In this document: positions 50,020 to 58,739 of the stretch, piece after piece
How positions within the stretch are numbered: position 1 is the first letter of the stretch
Layout: each line of letters begins with the position of its first letter
Assembly: GCA_900769545.1 (NCBI GenBank)
Contig: CAAGGZ010000098.1
Span: 1-64,000 of the forward strand
DNA length: 64,000 nucleotides
Direction: 5' to 3'
From: Clostridia bacterium
GTDB taxonomy: Bacteria; Bacillota; Clostridia; Christensenellales; Borkfalkiaceae
Program-made: the position numbers and the translations under genes
Notes under the pieces: generated by a model
The model's database searches: none
What the model was told of the DNA's origin: nothing
What the model saw: the letters and a program-made list of their open reading frames with translations, nothing else

Positions 50020-50790
50020 ATGGCAAGAAAGATTGTCATTACGTCGGGCAAGGGCGGCGTAGGAAAAACTACGCTGGCGGCAAATCTTTCCGCGCAGCTT
50101 GCCAAACGTGGGCAAAGGGTCATATTGTGCGACGCGGATTTCGGGTTGAATAACGTAGACGTTGCGGCAGGTGTGGAGCACCTCGTAACCTACGATATCG
50201 TGGACGTGATTGAGGGCAGGTGTCGGGCGAAGCAAGCGCTTGTCAAACATCCCGATTTTGCAAATTTATATCTGCTGACCAGCAGACATTCCACGCCCGA
50301 GCGTTACGTTTCACCGCAATCGGTAAAAATCGTTTTGGATACGTTATCGCCGCAGTTTGACTACATATTCATCGATTGCCCTGCAGGGATAGAAGAGGGA
50401 TTTCACCGCGCGGTAGCTACTGCCGATGAAGCCATCGTCGTCACAACGCCCAACCTTTCGGCGCTCCGCGACGCAGACCGTGTTTTGACGGTTTTGAAAA
50501 GCTATCAGCTCGACAATTTATCCGTCGTCTTGAACATGGTACGGGGGGATTTGCTCCTTTCGGGGGATTGTCTGACGCCGCAGGAGATTGTGGAGCTGTT
50601 AAAAACCCCGCTTTTGGGGATTGTACCCGAAGAATATTCCATATTAAAAAGCGACCTTTCCCGTCCGCACCCAGCCATTAAATTGTTGGCGGCGAACTTT
50701 GTCACGGGGAAGCGCAAGCTCTATGACGTTACGAGAAAATATTCGGGCGTAATAGGCAACATACGGCGCGTGTTAAGACGCAGCTTATAG
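50020..50790 (+). CDS. minD: Septum site-determining ATPase MinD
   Basis: 256 residues. MinD is a membrane-associated ATPase positioning division. The deviant Walker A GKGGVGKTTLAANL near 10-23, CDADFGLNNVD with the switch aspartate, and FDYIFIDCPAGIEEGF with the Walker B Asp near 120 are present; the C-terminus SGVIGNIRRVLRRSL is an amphipathic membrane-targeting helix. Start ATG 50020 after GGGGAGGAAAGC. A minE-like gene follows by 9 nt; minC is not in the window. Confidence 0.95.
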   Translation: MARKIVITSGKGGVGKTTLAANLSAQLAKRGQRVILCDADFGLNNVDVAAGVEHLVTYDIVDVIEGRCRAKQALVKHPDFANLYLLTSRHSTPERYVSPQSVKIVLDTLSPQFDYIFIDCPAGIEEGFHRAVATADEAIVVTTPNLSALRDADRVLTVLKSYQLDNLSVVLNMVRGDLLLSGDCLTPQEIVELLKTPLLGIVPEEYSILKSDLSRPHPAIKLLAANFVTGKRKLYDVTRKYSGVIGNIRRVLRRSL

Positions 50791-50799
50791 GAGGGGAGT

Positions 50800-51033
50800 G
50801 TGCGAAGGGCAAAGGATGACTACGCGCGGTTAATGGGCGTAATTCAAGCGGATAAATCGGTTATGAGCGACGCTTGCAAAGCGTTGGTATTGCAGGATTT
50901 TTCGGAAAAATTCAACGAATACTTCGAATTGATCGGTTTGCCGAAGTTAGAGCTTTCTACAAAAAACGGAATTTATTACGTTTCGGTGTGCTTTGAAGCA
51001 GAGCGCATTAAAAAATTTAACGTACTAAAATAG
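50800..51033 (+). CDS. minE: Divergent MinE-like topological factor
   Basis: 77 residues from GTG 50800, directly after minD with AGGAGGGGA overlapping the intergenic bases. The pattern DDYARLMGVIQADKSVMSDACKALVLQDFSEKFNEYFEL followed by ELSTKNGIYYVSVCFEAE fits the MinE layout: an N-terminal helix or beta strand that contacts MinD (RLMGVIQAD corresponding to RLKLVLxxDR), a helix, then the dimer strand. Identity to usual MinE is low, so context carries much of the call. Confidence 0.65.
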   Translation: MRRAKDDYARLMGVIQADKSVMSDACKALVLQDFSEKFNEYFELIGLPKLELSTKNGIYYVSVCFEAERIKKFNVLK

Positions 51034-51047
51034 ATACAGGAGACAAA

Positions 51048-51920
51048 ATGAACAGAAAATTTGACGTAATCACGGATACGGCTTGTGATATGCCGAAGGA
51101 ATATCTTGAAAAACACGGTGTAGTGGCGGTGCCGCTCGGCTTTACGATGGACAACGTAAACTATGAAGGGGACTCGGGAGAAAAGATGGATCCCAAAACC
51201 TTTTATGCGAATCTTAGAGACGGTAAAATGCCCACCACGTCGCAAGTTACTTCCGAACAGGCGAAGGGCTATATCGAGGACAGCCTGAAAAAGGGTAACG
51301 ACGTTTTGATTATTACCTTTTCCTCGGGACTTTCGGGCACTTCTGGGAGCTTTTTCGTTGCCGCAAGAGAGCTTTCTAAACAATATCCCAAGCAGACCAT
51401 CAAAGTGGTGGATAGTCTTTGCGCTTCCATGGGGCAGGGGTTGTTGCTCGATTACGTTTTGAAAAAGGCGGAGACGGGTTGCTCGTTGGAAGAAACGGCG
51501 CAGTATGCGGAGGATTTGAAGCTCCATATTTGTCATCACTTCACGGTAGATAATCTGTTCCATTTGAAGCGTGGCGGCAGAGTTTCCGCGGCAACGGCGG
51601 TTGTGGGGACGATGCTCAAGATTAAACCTATCATGCACGTGAGTGATGAGGGAAGACTGGTGGCAATCGGTAAAACGGTAGGCAGAAAGAAGTCTTTGGC
51701 GCATTTGGTGGAAAATCTTGTGGCGACCAATGAAATTCAGGACGGAGATCCTATTTTTATCAGCCACGGCGATTGTATAGAGGATGTGGAGTACGTGAAA
51801 ACGCTGTTAAAAGCAAAATTCCCCAATACGGAAATTATGGTAAATTACGTAGGGGCGGTTATCGGGGCGCACTCCGGTTGCGGTACGGTAGCCATTTTTA
51901 ACATTGGTAAGCATAGATAA
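51048..51920 (+). CDS. DegV family protein (fatty acid-binding FakB-like)
   Basis: 290 residues. RKFDVITDTACDMPKEYLEKHGVVAVPLGFTMDN, TTSQVTSEQ near 66-75, IITFSSGLSGTSGSF near 91-105 and VDSLCASMGQG are the DegV ligand-binding pattern. DegV proteins bind fatty acids and, as FakB, deliver them to FakA (encoded at 42681). Located 15 nt after minE with AGGAGACA; the link with division genes may be incidental. Confidence 0.92.
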   Translation: MNRKFDVITDTACDMPKEYLEKHGVVAVPLGFTMDNVNYEGDSGEKMDPKTFYANLRDGKMPTTSQVTSEQAKGYIEDSLKKGNDVLIITFSSGLSGTSGSFFVAARELSKQYPKQTIKVVDSLCASMGQGLLLDYVLKKAETGCSLEETAQYAEDLKLHICHHFTVDNLFHLKRGGRVSAATAVVGTMLKIKPIMHVSDEGRLVAIGKTVGRKKSLAHLVENLVATNEIQDGDPIFISHGDCIEDVEYVKTLLKAKFPNTEIMVNYVGAVIGAHSGCGTVAIFNIGKHR

Positions 51921-51922
51921 AG

Positions 51923-51950
51923 AAAAGAGACCCTATCGGGTCTCTTTTTG
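51923..51950. terminator. Bidirectional terminator between degV and ktrA
   Basis: AAAGAGACCC-tatc-GGGTCTCTTT between converging genes. Confidence 0.9.
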
Positions 51951-51960
51951 CATGTGGAAT

Positions 51961-52608
51961 TTAATCTTTTGAAAAATCTAAAAGTTTTTTGGTGTTTCCG
52001 AATACCAACATATGGTCGTCTTTTTCAAAAACGTAGTTGGCGTCTAAGGAATCGACGATGGTTGAACCTTTTTTCACTGTCAAGATATTCAAGCCGTATT
52101 TTTGACGGGGATTTAGCTCTATCAGCTTTTTGCCAATCCAATTGGGAGGGGCAGAAAGCTCGAAAATAGAGTATTCGGAATTTAATTCAATATAGTCGAA
52201 AACGTTATTGGAGTTGAGTTTAACAGCCAATTTTTCCGCAATATCTCTGTCGGGATAAATGACTTCATCTGCACCGCTTCTAAGTAAGAATTTTCTTTGG
52301 ATTTCTGTGGTAGCTTTGGAAACTACCCATTTTGCGCCAAGCTCTTTAAGTAGAGAGGTGATTTCTAAAGACGATTGAAAATCGTCGCCAATCGCAACTA
52401 CGCAGGCGTCAAAAGAAGGGATATCCAATACCTTTAAATTATCCTCGTTCATGCAGTTGGTAATCAATGCATCGGTATATTTTGCGGAGAGTTGATTGAT
52501 TTTATCTTCGTCTTTGTCTACAATCATAACTTCAACGTTCATGTCTAATAATTTTTGTCCGAGCGTTTGTCCAAACTTACCCAGACCGATTAGGAGAATA
52601 GATTTCAT
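51961..52608 (-). CDS. ktrA: KtrA/TrkA potassium uptake regulatory subunit
   Basis: 215 residues. RCK-type NAD-binding Rossmann domain with GLGKFGQTLGQKLL (near 7-20) and VDKDEDK (near 31), and a C-terminal TrkA_C domain (from about 135: YSIFELSAPPNWIGKKLIELN). The regulatory ring gates the partner KtrB encoded just upstream on the same strand (17-nt gap). One RCK domain suits Ktr more than the two-domain TrkA. Confidence 0.93.
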   Translation of the reverse strand: MKSILLIGLGKFGQTLGQKLLDMNVEVMIVDKDEDKINQLSAKYTDALITNCMNEDNLKVLDIPSFDACVVAIGDDFQSSLEITSLLKELGAKWVVSKATTEIQRKFLLRSGADEVIYPDRDIAEKLAVKLNSNNVFDYIELNSEYSIFELSAPPNWIGKKLIELNPRQKYGLNILTVKKGSTIVDSLDANYVFEKDDHMLVFGNTKKLLDFSKD

Positions 52609-52625
52609 AATGTACCTCGCTTATA

Positions 52626-53987
52626 TCATCCGATCAGCACGTTGCCGATAGGCTTTTTAATTTCAGATGTGTCTTTTTTCTCGCCGAAAGCTAATCCCAA
52701 GGTTAAAATACCGACTCTTCCTGCGTACATCAGCATAATTAGAATGATTTTGGACGCAATGGAAAGGGTAGGGGTGAGATTAAGGGATAGACCTACTGTA
52801 CCCATTGCGGAAAAGGTTTCAAATAAAACCGCTTGAAATGTTGCTACCGAATTGTCTCGCTCGATAGCGCAAATAAGCAAAGTTGCCGTTAAAATAATAA
52901 ATAAACAGGAAACGAATACGGCAAGCGCTTGTCTTAACAAGGAATTATGGATTCGTCTTTTACCCAGTTCAATATCACGATTGCCGCGAAAAACGGATAA
53001 AATCCCCATAATAATAACAAATGTCGTGGTAATTTTGATACCGCCTGCGGTAGAAGCGGAGCTTCCGCCGATAAACATTAGCATTAACATCAATAAATAG
53101 CTGCTATCCGTTAAATGGGAAAAATCTATGGTGTTAAAGCCTGCCGTTCGAGGGGTTACGGAATTAAAGAAAGAAACAAGAAGCTTTTCCCAAAAATTAA
53201 ATTGCGTATAATCGGGGTTTGCTCGTTCAAATATAAAAAATAAAAAAGTGGGAACAACAAGCAATACTCCGGTCACAGTAAGTACGATTTTGGTATGTAA
53301 ATTAAATTTACGTATTTTAAATTTACATTCCAACACGTTATCCCATACGCAGAAGCCGAGCCCGCCTATTAAAATGAGTCCCGCAACAGTTAAGCAAACT
53401 AGGGGGTCAACGGTAAAATTCGTAAGGGAAACAAAAGTCTCGCTTCCAAATACGCCGCCCATGAGGTCGAACCCTGCGTTGCAGAATGCGGAAACGGAGT
53501 GCCAAACGGAATAATAAATACCCTTTCCAACACCCATGTATGGGATGAACCGAATGGAAAGAAGAATTGCGCCAACGCTTTCAAATAATAAAGTACCGAG
53601 TAAAATTCTTTTGAATACGCGTTTGATTTCGTTTCTGTTACTTTCACCTGCGGACAGCATGAGCAATTTACTCTTTGCCAATCCCATATTTCTGCCCAAA
53701 ATATTAAAAAGCACGGTAACAAATGTCATAAAGCCCAATCCACCCAGCTGGATTAGACAAATGATAACGATTTGTCCGAATAAGCTCCAATGCGTATTTG
53801 TATCATAGGTGACAAGTCCCGTTACGCAGGTGGCGGATGTGGAAGTGAATAGAGCGTTTAGAAAAGTGGTTTCCCCTTCTTTTGTTGCAATCGGCAATAA
53901 AAGGAGCAATGTACCGACAAGAATAGAGAGGAGAAATCCCAACGCTAATATTTGTGAAGCAGATAGTTGTAATCGTTTATGTTTCAT
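52626..53987 (-). CDS. ktrB: KtrB/TrkH potassium channel subunit
   Basis: 453 residues, four MPM-type repeats of the SKT family. Opening QILALGFLLSILVGTLLLLLPIA, selectivity-filter segments TSATCVTGLV (near 50), HSVSAFCNAGFDL (near 165), NSVTPRTAGFN (near 275) and ETFSAMGTVGLSLN (near 393), each with the conserved Gly. Imports K+ with ATP or NAD gating by KtrA. The start at 53987 lies only six bases after the -10 box, so translation would be leaderless. ktrA follows downstream. Confidence 0.95.
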   Translation of the reverse strand: MKHKRLQLSASQILALGFLLSILVGTLLLLLPIATKEGETTFLNALFTSTSATCVTGLVTYDTNTHWSLFGQIVIICLIQLGGLGFMTFVTVLFNILGRNMGLAKSKLLMLSAGESNRNEIKRVFKRILLGTLLFESVGAILLSIRFIPYMGVGKGIYYSVWHSVSAFCNAGFDLMGGVFGSETFVSLTNFTVDPLVCLTVAGLILIGGLGFCVWDNVLECKFKIRKFNLHTKIVLTVTGVLLVVPTFLFFIFERANPDYTQFNFWEKLLVSFFNSVTPRTAGFNTIDFSHLTDSSYLLMLMLMFIGGSSASTAGGIKITTTFVIIMGILSVFRGNRDIELGKRRIHNSLLRQALAVFVSCLFIILTATLLICAIERDNSVATFQAVLFETFSAMGTVGLSLNLTPTLSIASKIILIMLMYAGRVGILTLGLAFGEKKDTSEIKKPIGNVLIG

Positions 53988-53993
53988 AGTGTA

Positions 53994-54022
53994 ATTTTAT
54001 CATATTTATATTTGTTTGTCAA
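53994..54022 (-). promoter_or_regulatory. Promoter of ktrB, giving a leaderless mRNA
   Basis: Minus strand TTGACA (54022-54017), 17 bp, TAAAAT (53999-53994); six bases later is the ATG of ktrB at 53987. Confidence 0.85.
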
Positions 54023-54708
54023 TCGCTTGTTACCGAAAGTACGTTCAGTTTGCCGTTTGCAACGGTGAATTTTATCTCAAAATCGGCAAAATTCATACCG
54101 TAAATTCTTGTCGGATCGTCCTGATAAGAAGGGCGAGGGTCATCGGCAAGGCATTGAAGAAGTCCCTCCCGTTTTTCAGGTGGTAACAGGGACAAAAGCT
54201 CTTTAGGAAACGATACTTCCAAATGGTAATTTTCAAACTCTCCCGCATAACCCGAAGTGGCGTCTAAATGGCAATCCGCATGGGGCAGGTATGGCTTCAC
54301 GTCGAAAATTGGCGTTCCGTCCAAAAGATCTGCGCCCGATACAACGAGCACGTCGCCCTCCTCTTTCGTGTGTTTTATTTCTTCCAATTTCACGCAGGAA
54401 AGCCCGATGGGATTGGGGCGAAAAGGGGAGCGGCTTGCGAACACGCCTACACGCCTATTTCCGCCGAGCCTTGGCGGACGGACAGTGGGAGACCACTCAC
54501 TTTTATGCGCTTTGGAAAAATCGAACAGCAGCCAAAGATGAGAAAAACCCTCGATTTCGCGTAATGCGTTCGCATTTCGGTATTCGGGACAGAATACAAT
54601 TTCGGCGAGGAGCGCAGGCGCTCTGCCGCTCTGTCTAGGGATTCCAAATTTCTCTTTAAAATCCGTTCGGATATAGGCGATAGGGGAAATAATGAGTTGA
54701 TTGTTCAT
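54019..54708 (-). CDS. trmO: TrmO-family tRNA (t6A37) N6-methyltransferase
   Basis: 229 residues. ISPIAYIRTDFKEKFGIPRQSGRAPALLAEI, the GVFASRSPFRPNPIGLSCVKLEE motif near 90-110 and VKPYLPHAD near 140 mark the TrmO/TsaA (YaeB) family, which methylates t6A37 of tRNAThr using SAM. The C-terminal region DPTRIYGMNFADFEIKF is the usual ending. Nine bases separate its -10 box from ATG 54708, and no ribosome binding site is visible. Its 3' end overlaps the ktrB promoter (54017-54022). Confidence 0.93.
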   Translation of the reverse strand: MNNQLIISPIAYIRTDFKEKFGIPRQSGRAPALLAEIVFCPEYRNANALREIEGFSHLWLLFDFSKAHKSEWSPTVRPPRLGGNRRVGVFASRSPFRPNPIGLSCVKLEEIKHTKEEGDVLVVSGADLLDGTPIFDVKPYLPHADCHLDATSGYAGEFENYHLEVSFPKELLSLLPPEKREGLLQCLADDPRPSYQDDPTRIYGMNFADFEIKFTVANGKLNVLSVTSD

Positions 54709-54717
54709 AACAATACT

Positions 54718-54746
54718 ATTATAAAATTTAAGAGCTCTTTTGTCAA
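54718..54746 (-). promoter_or_regulatory. Promoter of trmO, giving an almost leaderless mRNA
   Basis: Minus strand TTGACA (54746-54741), 17 bp, TATAAT (54723-54718); leader of about 2-3 nt before ATG 54708. Confidence 0.85.
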
Positions 54747-54790
54747 GCGGATTTTTTTCAAAAAAACGTTGCTGTTCCCTATGAAAATCG

Positions 54791-54819
54791 TTGAAAAAAA
54801 TTATCGTTTATATTATAAT
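54791..54819 (+). promoter_or_regulatory. Promoter of the metF-metH operon
   Basis: TTGAAA (54791-54796), 17 bp, TATAAT (54814-54819), leader about 26 nt. No S-box or B12 riboswitch fits in so short a leader. Confidence 0.8.
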
Positions 54820-54851
54820 GTAGAAATAGCTTTTCTATAACGAGGCGCAAT

Positions 54852-55739
54852 ATGAAACTTACGGAAATTTTTAACAAAAATCAATACTCACTTTCCTTTG
54901 AGGTGTTCCCGCCCAAAACGGACGACGTATACGACTCCGTCAAGACGGCAACCGAGGAGATTGCTAAACTTCGCCCTGCTTTCATGAGTGTTACTTACGG
55001 CGCAGGCGGCGGTACGAGCAAGTACACCCTCGACATAGCGAAAAACATCAAAAACGAGTACGGTATTCCCTCGCTTGCGCATTTGACTTGCGTATCGTCC
55101 ACGAAAGAGACGGTGCTTGCGCGCATTGAGGATTTCAAAGCGGCAGGGATTCAAAACGTCATGGCGCTCCGAGGGGATATTCCTGCGGATATGCAGGGGG
55201 AAGACCGCTCGAATTGGGCATATCGCCATGCGGTGGACTTGATTAAGGAAATCAAGGCGAGCGGCGCAGATTTTTGCATTGGCGGAGCTTGTTATCCCGA
55301 AGTGCACCCCGAAAGTAAAACACAGAAAGAGGATATTTTGCGCTTAAAAGAAAAGGTGGACGCAGGTTGCGAATTTTTAACGACGCAGATGTTTTTCGAC
55401 AACAACCTCTTGTATAATTTCTTGTATAAAATTCGTGAGGCAGGCATTACCGTGCCCGTGGTGGCAGGGATTATGCCCATTACCAATGCAAAACAGGTGG
55501 AGCGCGCCATTCATCTTTCAGGCTCGTTTATGCCTCAACGCTTTAAGAGCCTTGTAGATAAGTTCGGCTCTGACCCTGCCGCTATGAAACAGGCAGGGAT
55601 TGCGTATGCAACCGACCAAATCATCGATTTATTTGCAAACGGCGTTACCAACGTGCACGTATATTCTATGAACAAACCCGACGTGGCGGCGACCATTCAA
55701 GCCAATCTGTCGGCAATTTTAGGCAAAGATGCGCAGTGA
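54852..55739 (+). CDS. metF: Methylenetetrahydrofolate reductase
   Basis: 295 residues, TIM barrel. YSLSFEVFPPKTDD near 12-25, FMSVTYGAGGG near 48-58, NVMALRGDIPAD near 106-117 and the FAD/folate region DFCIGGACYPEVHPES, plus QMFFDNNLLYNF near 181. It makes 5-methyl-THF, the methyl donor for MetH encoded downstream. The last 11 nt overlap the activation-domain gene. In acetogenic Clostridia MetF may need partner subunits, which are not present here. Confidence 0.95.
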   Translation: MKLTEIFNKNQYSLSFEVFPPKTDDVYDSVKTATEEIAKLRPAFMSVTYGAGGGTSKYTLDIAKNIKNEYGIPSLAHLTCVSSTKETVLARIEDFKAAGIQNVMALRGDIPADMQGEDRSNWAYRHAVDLIKEIKASGADFCIGGACYPEVHPESKTQKEDILRLKEKVDAGCEFLTTQMFFDNNLLYNFLYKIREAGITVPVVAGIMPITNAKQVERAIHLSGSFMPQRFKSLVDKFGSDPAAMKQAGIAYATDQIIDLFANGVTNVHVYSMNKPDVAATIQANLSAILGKDAQ

Positions 55740-56313
55740 GCTCTGGTGTAAAACATATACCGCTCCGCCAATTAACGAGCGTGAAATATTGCGCTATGCA
55801 GGCTGTAAAGGGGAAAAAGATAGCTCTATCGAGCAACTTTTAGCCGAGTGTTTGGCGGAAAGTCAAGCCGTTTTTACCTATCGGGCTTGCGGACGGTTGT
55901 TTGACGTGAAACAGCAAGACGGCGAACTTTTTATCGGCTCTATGTCGGTGAAAAGTCAGGCTTTGACGGCGCGCTTGCAAGGCTGTGACAAGGCGGTGGT
56001 TTTTGCGGCAACGGTAGGGCTTGGGATAGATAGACTTATCGCCAAATACGCAGAAGTTTTTACGGCAAAAGCGTATCTATTGCAGGCAATCGGGGCGGAA
56101 CGTATTGAGGCGCTCTGCGACGCAGTTTGCGCGGAAATCGGCTCGCAAAAAGCAAGATTTAGCCCGGGGTATGGGGATTTTCCTTTGGAAAAGCAAAAAG
56201 AGATATTTGAAACGCTTGATTGTTACAAAAAAATCGGGCTGAGTTTAAACGATAGTCTATTGATGACGCCAACAAAATCGGTTACGGCGATTGTGGGGAT
56301 TGAAAAAGTATGA
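55729..56313 (+). CDS. Separate methionine synthase activation-domain protein
   Basis: 194 residues equivalent to the C-terminal reactivation domain of MetH. ARFSPGYGDFPLEKQKEIFETLDCYKKIGLSLNDSLLMTPTKSVTAIVGI near 140-190 is the SAM-binding RxSPGYG region of that domain. In E. coli it is the last domain of MetH; here it is a protein of its own between metF and metH. Overlaps metF by 11 nt and metH by 4 nt, so expression is coupled. Confidence 0.92.
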   Translation: MRSELWCKTYTAPPINEREILRYAGCKGEKDSSIEQLLAECLAESQAVFTYRACGRLFDVKQQDGELFIGSMSVKSQALTARLQGCDKAVVFAATVGLGIDRLIAKYAEVFTAKAYLLQAIGAERIEALCDAVCAEIGSQKARFSPGYGDFPLEKQKEIFETLDCYKKIGLSLNDSLLMTPTKSVTAIVGIEKV

Positions 56314-58739
56314 ACGTAAAAGAATTTTTACAACAAAATACCGTGTATTTAGACGGGGGAACGGGCACGCTGTTACAAGCGGCAGGGCTTCCTTTAGGGG
56401 AGCTTCCCGAACGGTGGAACCTTTCCCGCGCCGACGTGGTACAAGACATACACAGGCGTTATTTCGAGGCAGGCAGTAACATTGTCGCGACCAATACGTT
56501 TGGCGCAAACATTTTGAAGTTCGAGAAAGCGGAGCTTGAAAAAATCGTCTGCGCGGCGATTGCAAACGCAAGAGAAGGGGCGCGTAAAGCCAACGCTTGT
56601 CAAGAAAAGTTTATCGCGCTGGATATAGGCCCAACGGGAAAGTTGTTAAAGCCTTACGGCGATTTTGCCTTTGAGGACGCGGTGGCGTGTTTTGCGGAAA
56701 CGGTGAAATTGGGCGTAAAATACGGTGTGGATTTAATTTTCATCGAAACGATGAGCGATTCCTACGAGACCAAAGCGGCGCTCCTTGCCGCAAAGGAAAA
56801 TAGTAACTTACCCGTATTCGTTTCCAACGCCTACGGAGAGGATAGTAAGCTGATGACGGGCGCTTCGCCGTCCGCTATGGTGGCAATGCTCGAGGGTATG
56901 GGCGCAGACGTTATCGGGGTGAATTGCTCGCTTGGTCCTAAACAGATGGGAAAGGTCGTGGCGGAGCTTTTACAAAAAGCTTCCGTACCTGTACTCGTAA
57001 AGCCGAATGCAGGCTTGCCGAAATCTGTAAACGGACAAACCGTGTACGATTTAACGGCAGAGGAGTTTGCAAAAGAAACGGCGAAGTTTGTGGAAATGGG
57101 CGCAAGATGCGTAGGCGGTTGTTGCGGTACTACGCCTGCATATATACAGGCTCTTTGCGAGGCAACGAGAAATATTCCCGCTAAGCCGATAGAAGACAAA
57201 CAAATCACTTGCGTGTCCTCCTACACACGTGCGGTGGAGTGCACTCGTCCGATTTTGATTGGGGAGCGTATCAATCCTACGGGCAAAAAACGCTTTAAAC
57301 AGGCGTTATTGGAAAGGGATTTTTCTTATATTTTGAGCGAGGGTATTGCGCAACAGGAAAAGGGAGCGCACGTCCTCGACGTCAACGTCGGTATGCCTGA
57401 AATCGATGAAAAGACGGAGCTTCCCGACTATATCGAACGTTTACAGGCGGTTATTGATTTGCCTTTACAAATCGATACGTCCGACCCTGTCGCTATGGAA
57501 CGCGCTCTGCGCCTTTATAACGGCAAGGCGTTGGTCAATTCCGTCAACGGGAAAAAGGAAAGTATGGCGGCGGTGTTGCCGCTCGTACAAAAATATGGCG
57601 GCGTGGTGGTTGCGTTGACGTTGGATGAAAACGGTATTCCCGAGTCGGCGGAAGAGAGAGTGAAAATCGCTGAAAAAATTATTGCGGAAGCCGCAAAATA
57701 CGGCATTTCCAAGAAAGATATTTTGGTTGATCCGCTCGCTATGACGGTGAGCGCGGATAAAAATGCCGCAAACGTTACGCTGCAAGCGGTAAAAATGCTT
57801 TCTCAAAGAGGGATTAAGACTTCGCTGGGCGTTTCCAACGTTTCCTTTGGATTGCCTGCAAGAGAAATCGTCAATGCGGTATTTTTCACGCGCGCGTTGG
57901 AAAACGGTTTGTCGGCGGCGATACTCAACCCCAATTCCGCGGAAATGATGAAGGCGTATTACGCTTTTCTCGTTTTGAATGCGCAGGACGAAAATTGTGC
58001 CAATTATATCCGTTTTACAACGGAGGAGCTCCCCAAATACACGCCGATAAGCGGCAACGCAGCGACGGCTTCGGCGAACGCAGAAACGAGCGGAAAAACA
58101 CCTTTAAAAACGGCGATAATCAAAGGTATGAAAGAGAATGCGGCTTCGGCTAGCAAAGAGGTTTTAAAGGTAAAAGAAGCCTTAAAAATCATCGATGAGG
58201 AAATCGTTCCTGCGCTCGATGAAATCGGCAAAGCCTACGAAGAAAAACGCGCGTATTTGCCACAGCTTTTGATGAGCGCAGAAGCGGCGAAAGCTGCGTT
58301 TGAGCAGATAAAGCTTCACCTTTTAAAAACGGGTAAAAACCGTGAAAAGAAATGCAAGGTGGTGTTGGCGACGGTGCAGGGGGACATTCACGACATTGGT
58401 AAAAATATCGTCAAAACGCTGCTTGAAAATTACGGTTTTGAAGTGCTTGATTTGGGCAGAGACGTTGCGCCAATAGCCATTGTAGAAGCGGTGGAAAAGG
58501 AAAACGCGCCCATTGTAGGGTTGTCGGCGCTTATGACGACGACGGTGCCGTCTATGGAAGAAACGGTGCGGTTATTGAAAGAGCGTGCGCCTGCCTGTAA
58601 GATTATGGTCGGTGGAGCGGTACTCACCGCCGAGTACGCAAAAAAAATCGGAGCGGACGGCTACGGCAAAGACGGTATGGCGGCGGTGCGGTTCGTGGAA
58701 AGCGTTTACGAAGGGTTAAAAGATGAAAAGGCTTTTTAA
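56310..58739 (+). CDS. metH: Cobalamin-dependent methionine synthase lacking the activation domain
   Basis: 809 residues. Order: homocysteine-binding domain (about 1-290) with zinc cysteines in GVNCSLGP near 210 and GGCCGTTP near 270; pterin-binding domain (about 315-560, RINPTGKKRFKQAL, DVNVGMPEIDE); cap domain; and the B12-binding domain with GDIHDIGKNIV near 690, whose His is the lower cobalt ligand, then VGLSALMTTTVPSM. The fourth (activation) domain is encoded by the upstream gene. Transfers methyl from 5-methyl-THF to homocysteine. Overlaps the phosphoesterase gene by 17 nt. Confidence 0.95.
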   Translation: MNVKEFLQQNTVYLDGGTGTLLQAAGLPLGELPERWNLSRADVVQDIHRRYFEAGSNIVATNTFGANILKFEKAELEKIVCAAIANAREGARKANACQEKFIALDIGPTGKLLKPYGDFAFEDAVACFAETVKLGVKYGVDLIFIETMSDSYETKAALLAAKENSNLPVFVSNAYGEDSKLMTGASPSAMVAMLEGMGADVIGVNCSLGPKQMGKVVAELLQKASVPVLVKPNAGLPKSVNGQTVYDLTAEEFAKETAKFVEMGARCVGGCCGTTPAYIQALCEATRNIPAKPIEDKQITCVSSYTRAVECTRPILIGERINPTGKKRFKQALLERDFSYILSEGIAQQEKGAHVLDVNVGMPEIDEKTELPDYIERLQAVIDLPLQIDTSDPVAMERALRLYNGKALVNSVNGKKESMAAVLPLVQKYGGVVVALTLDENGIPESAEERVKIAEKIIAEAAKYGISKKDILVDPLAMTVSADKNAANVTLQAVKMLSQRGIKTSLGVSNVSFGLPAREIVNAVFFTRALENGLSAAILNPNSAEMMKAYYAFLVLNAQDENCANYIRFTTEELPKYTPISGNAATASANAETSGKTPLKTAIIKGMKENAASASKEVLKVKEALKIIDEEIVPALDEIGKAYEEKRAYLPQLLMSAEAAKAAFEQIKLHLLKTGKNREKKCKVVLATVQGDIHDIGKNIVKTLLENYGFEVLDLGRDVAPIAIVEAVEKENAPIVGLSALMTTTVPSMEETVRLLKERAPACKIMVGGAVLTAEYAKKIGADGYGKDGMAAVRFVESVYEGLKDEKAF

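Noticed and set aside
54720..54851. S-box or cobalamin riboswitch before metF-metH
   Set aside because: The leader after the promoter is only about 26 nt.
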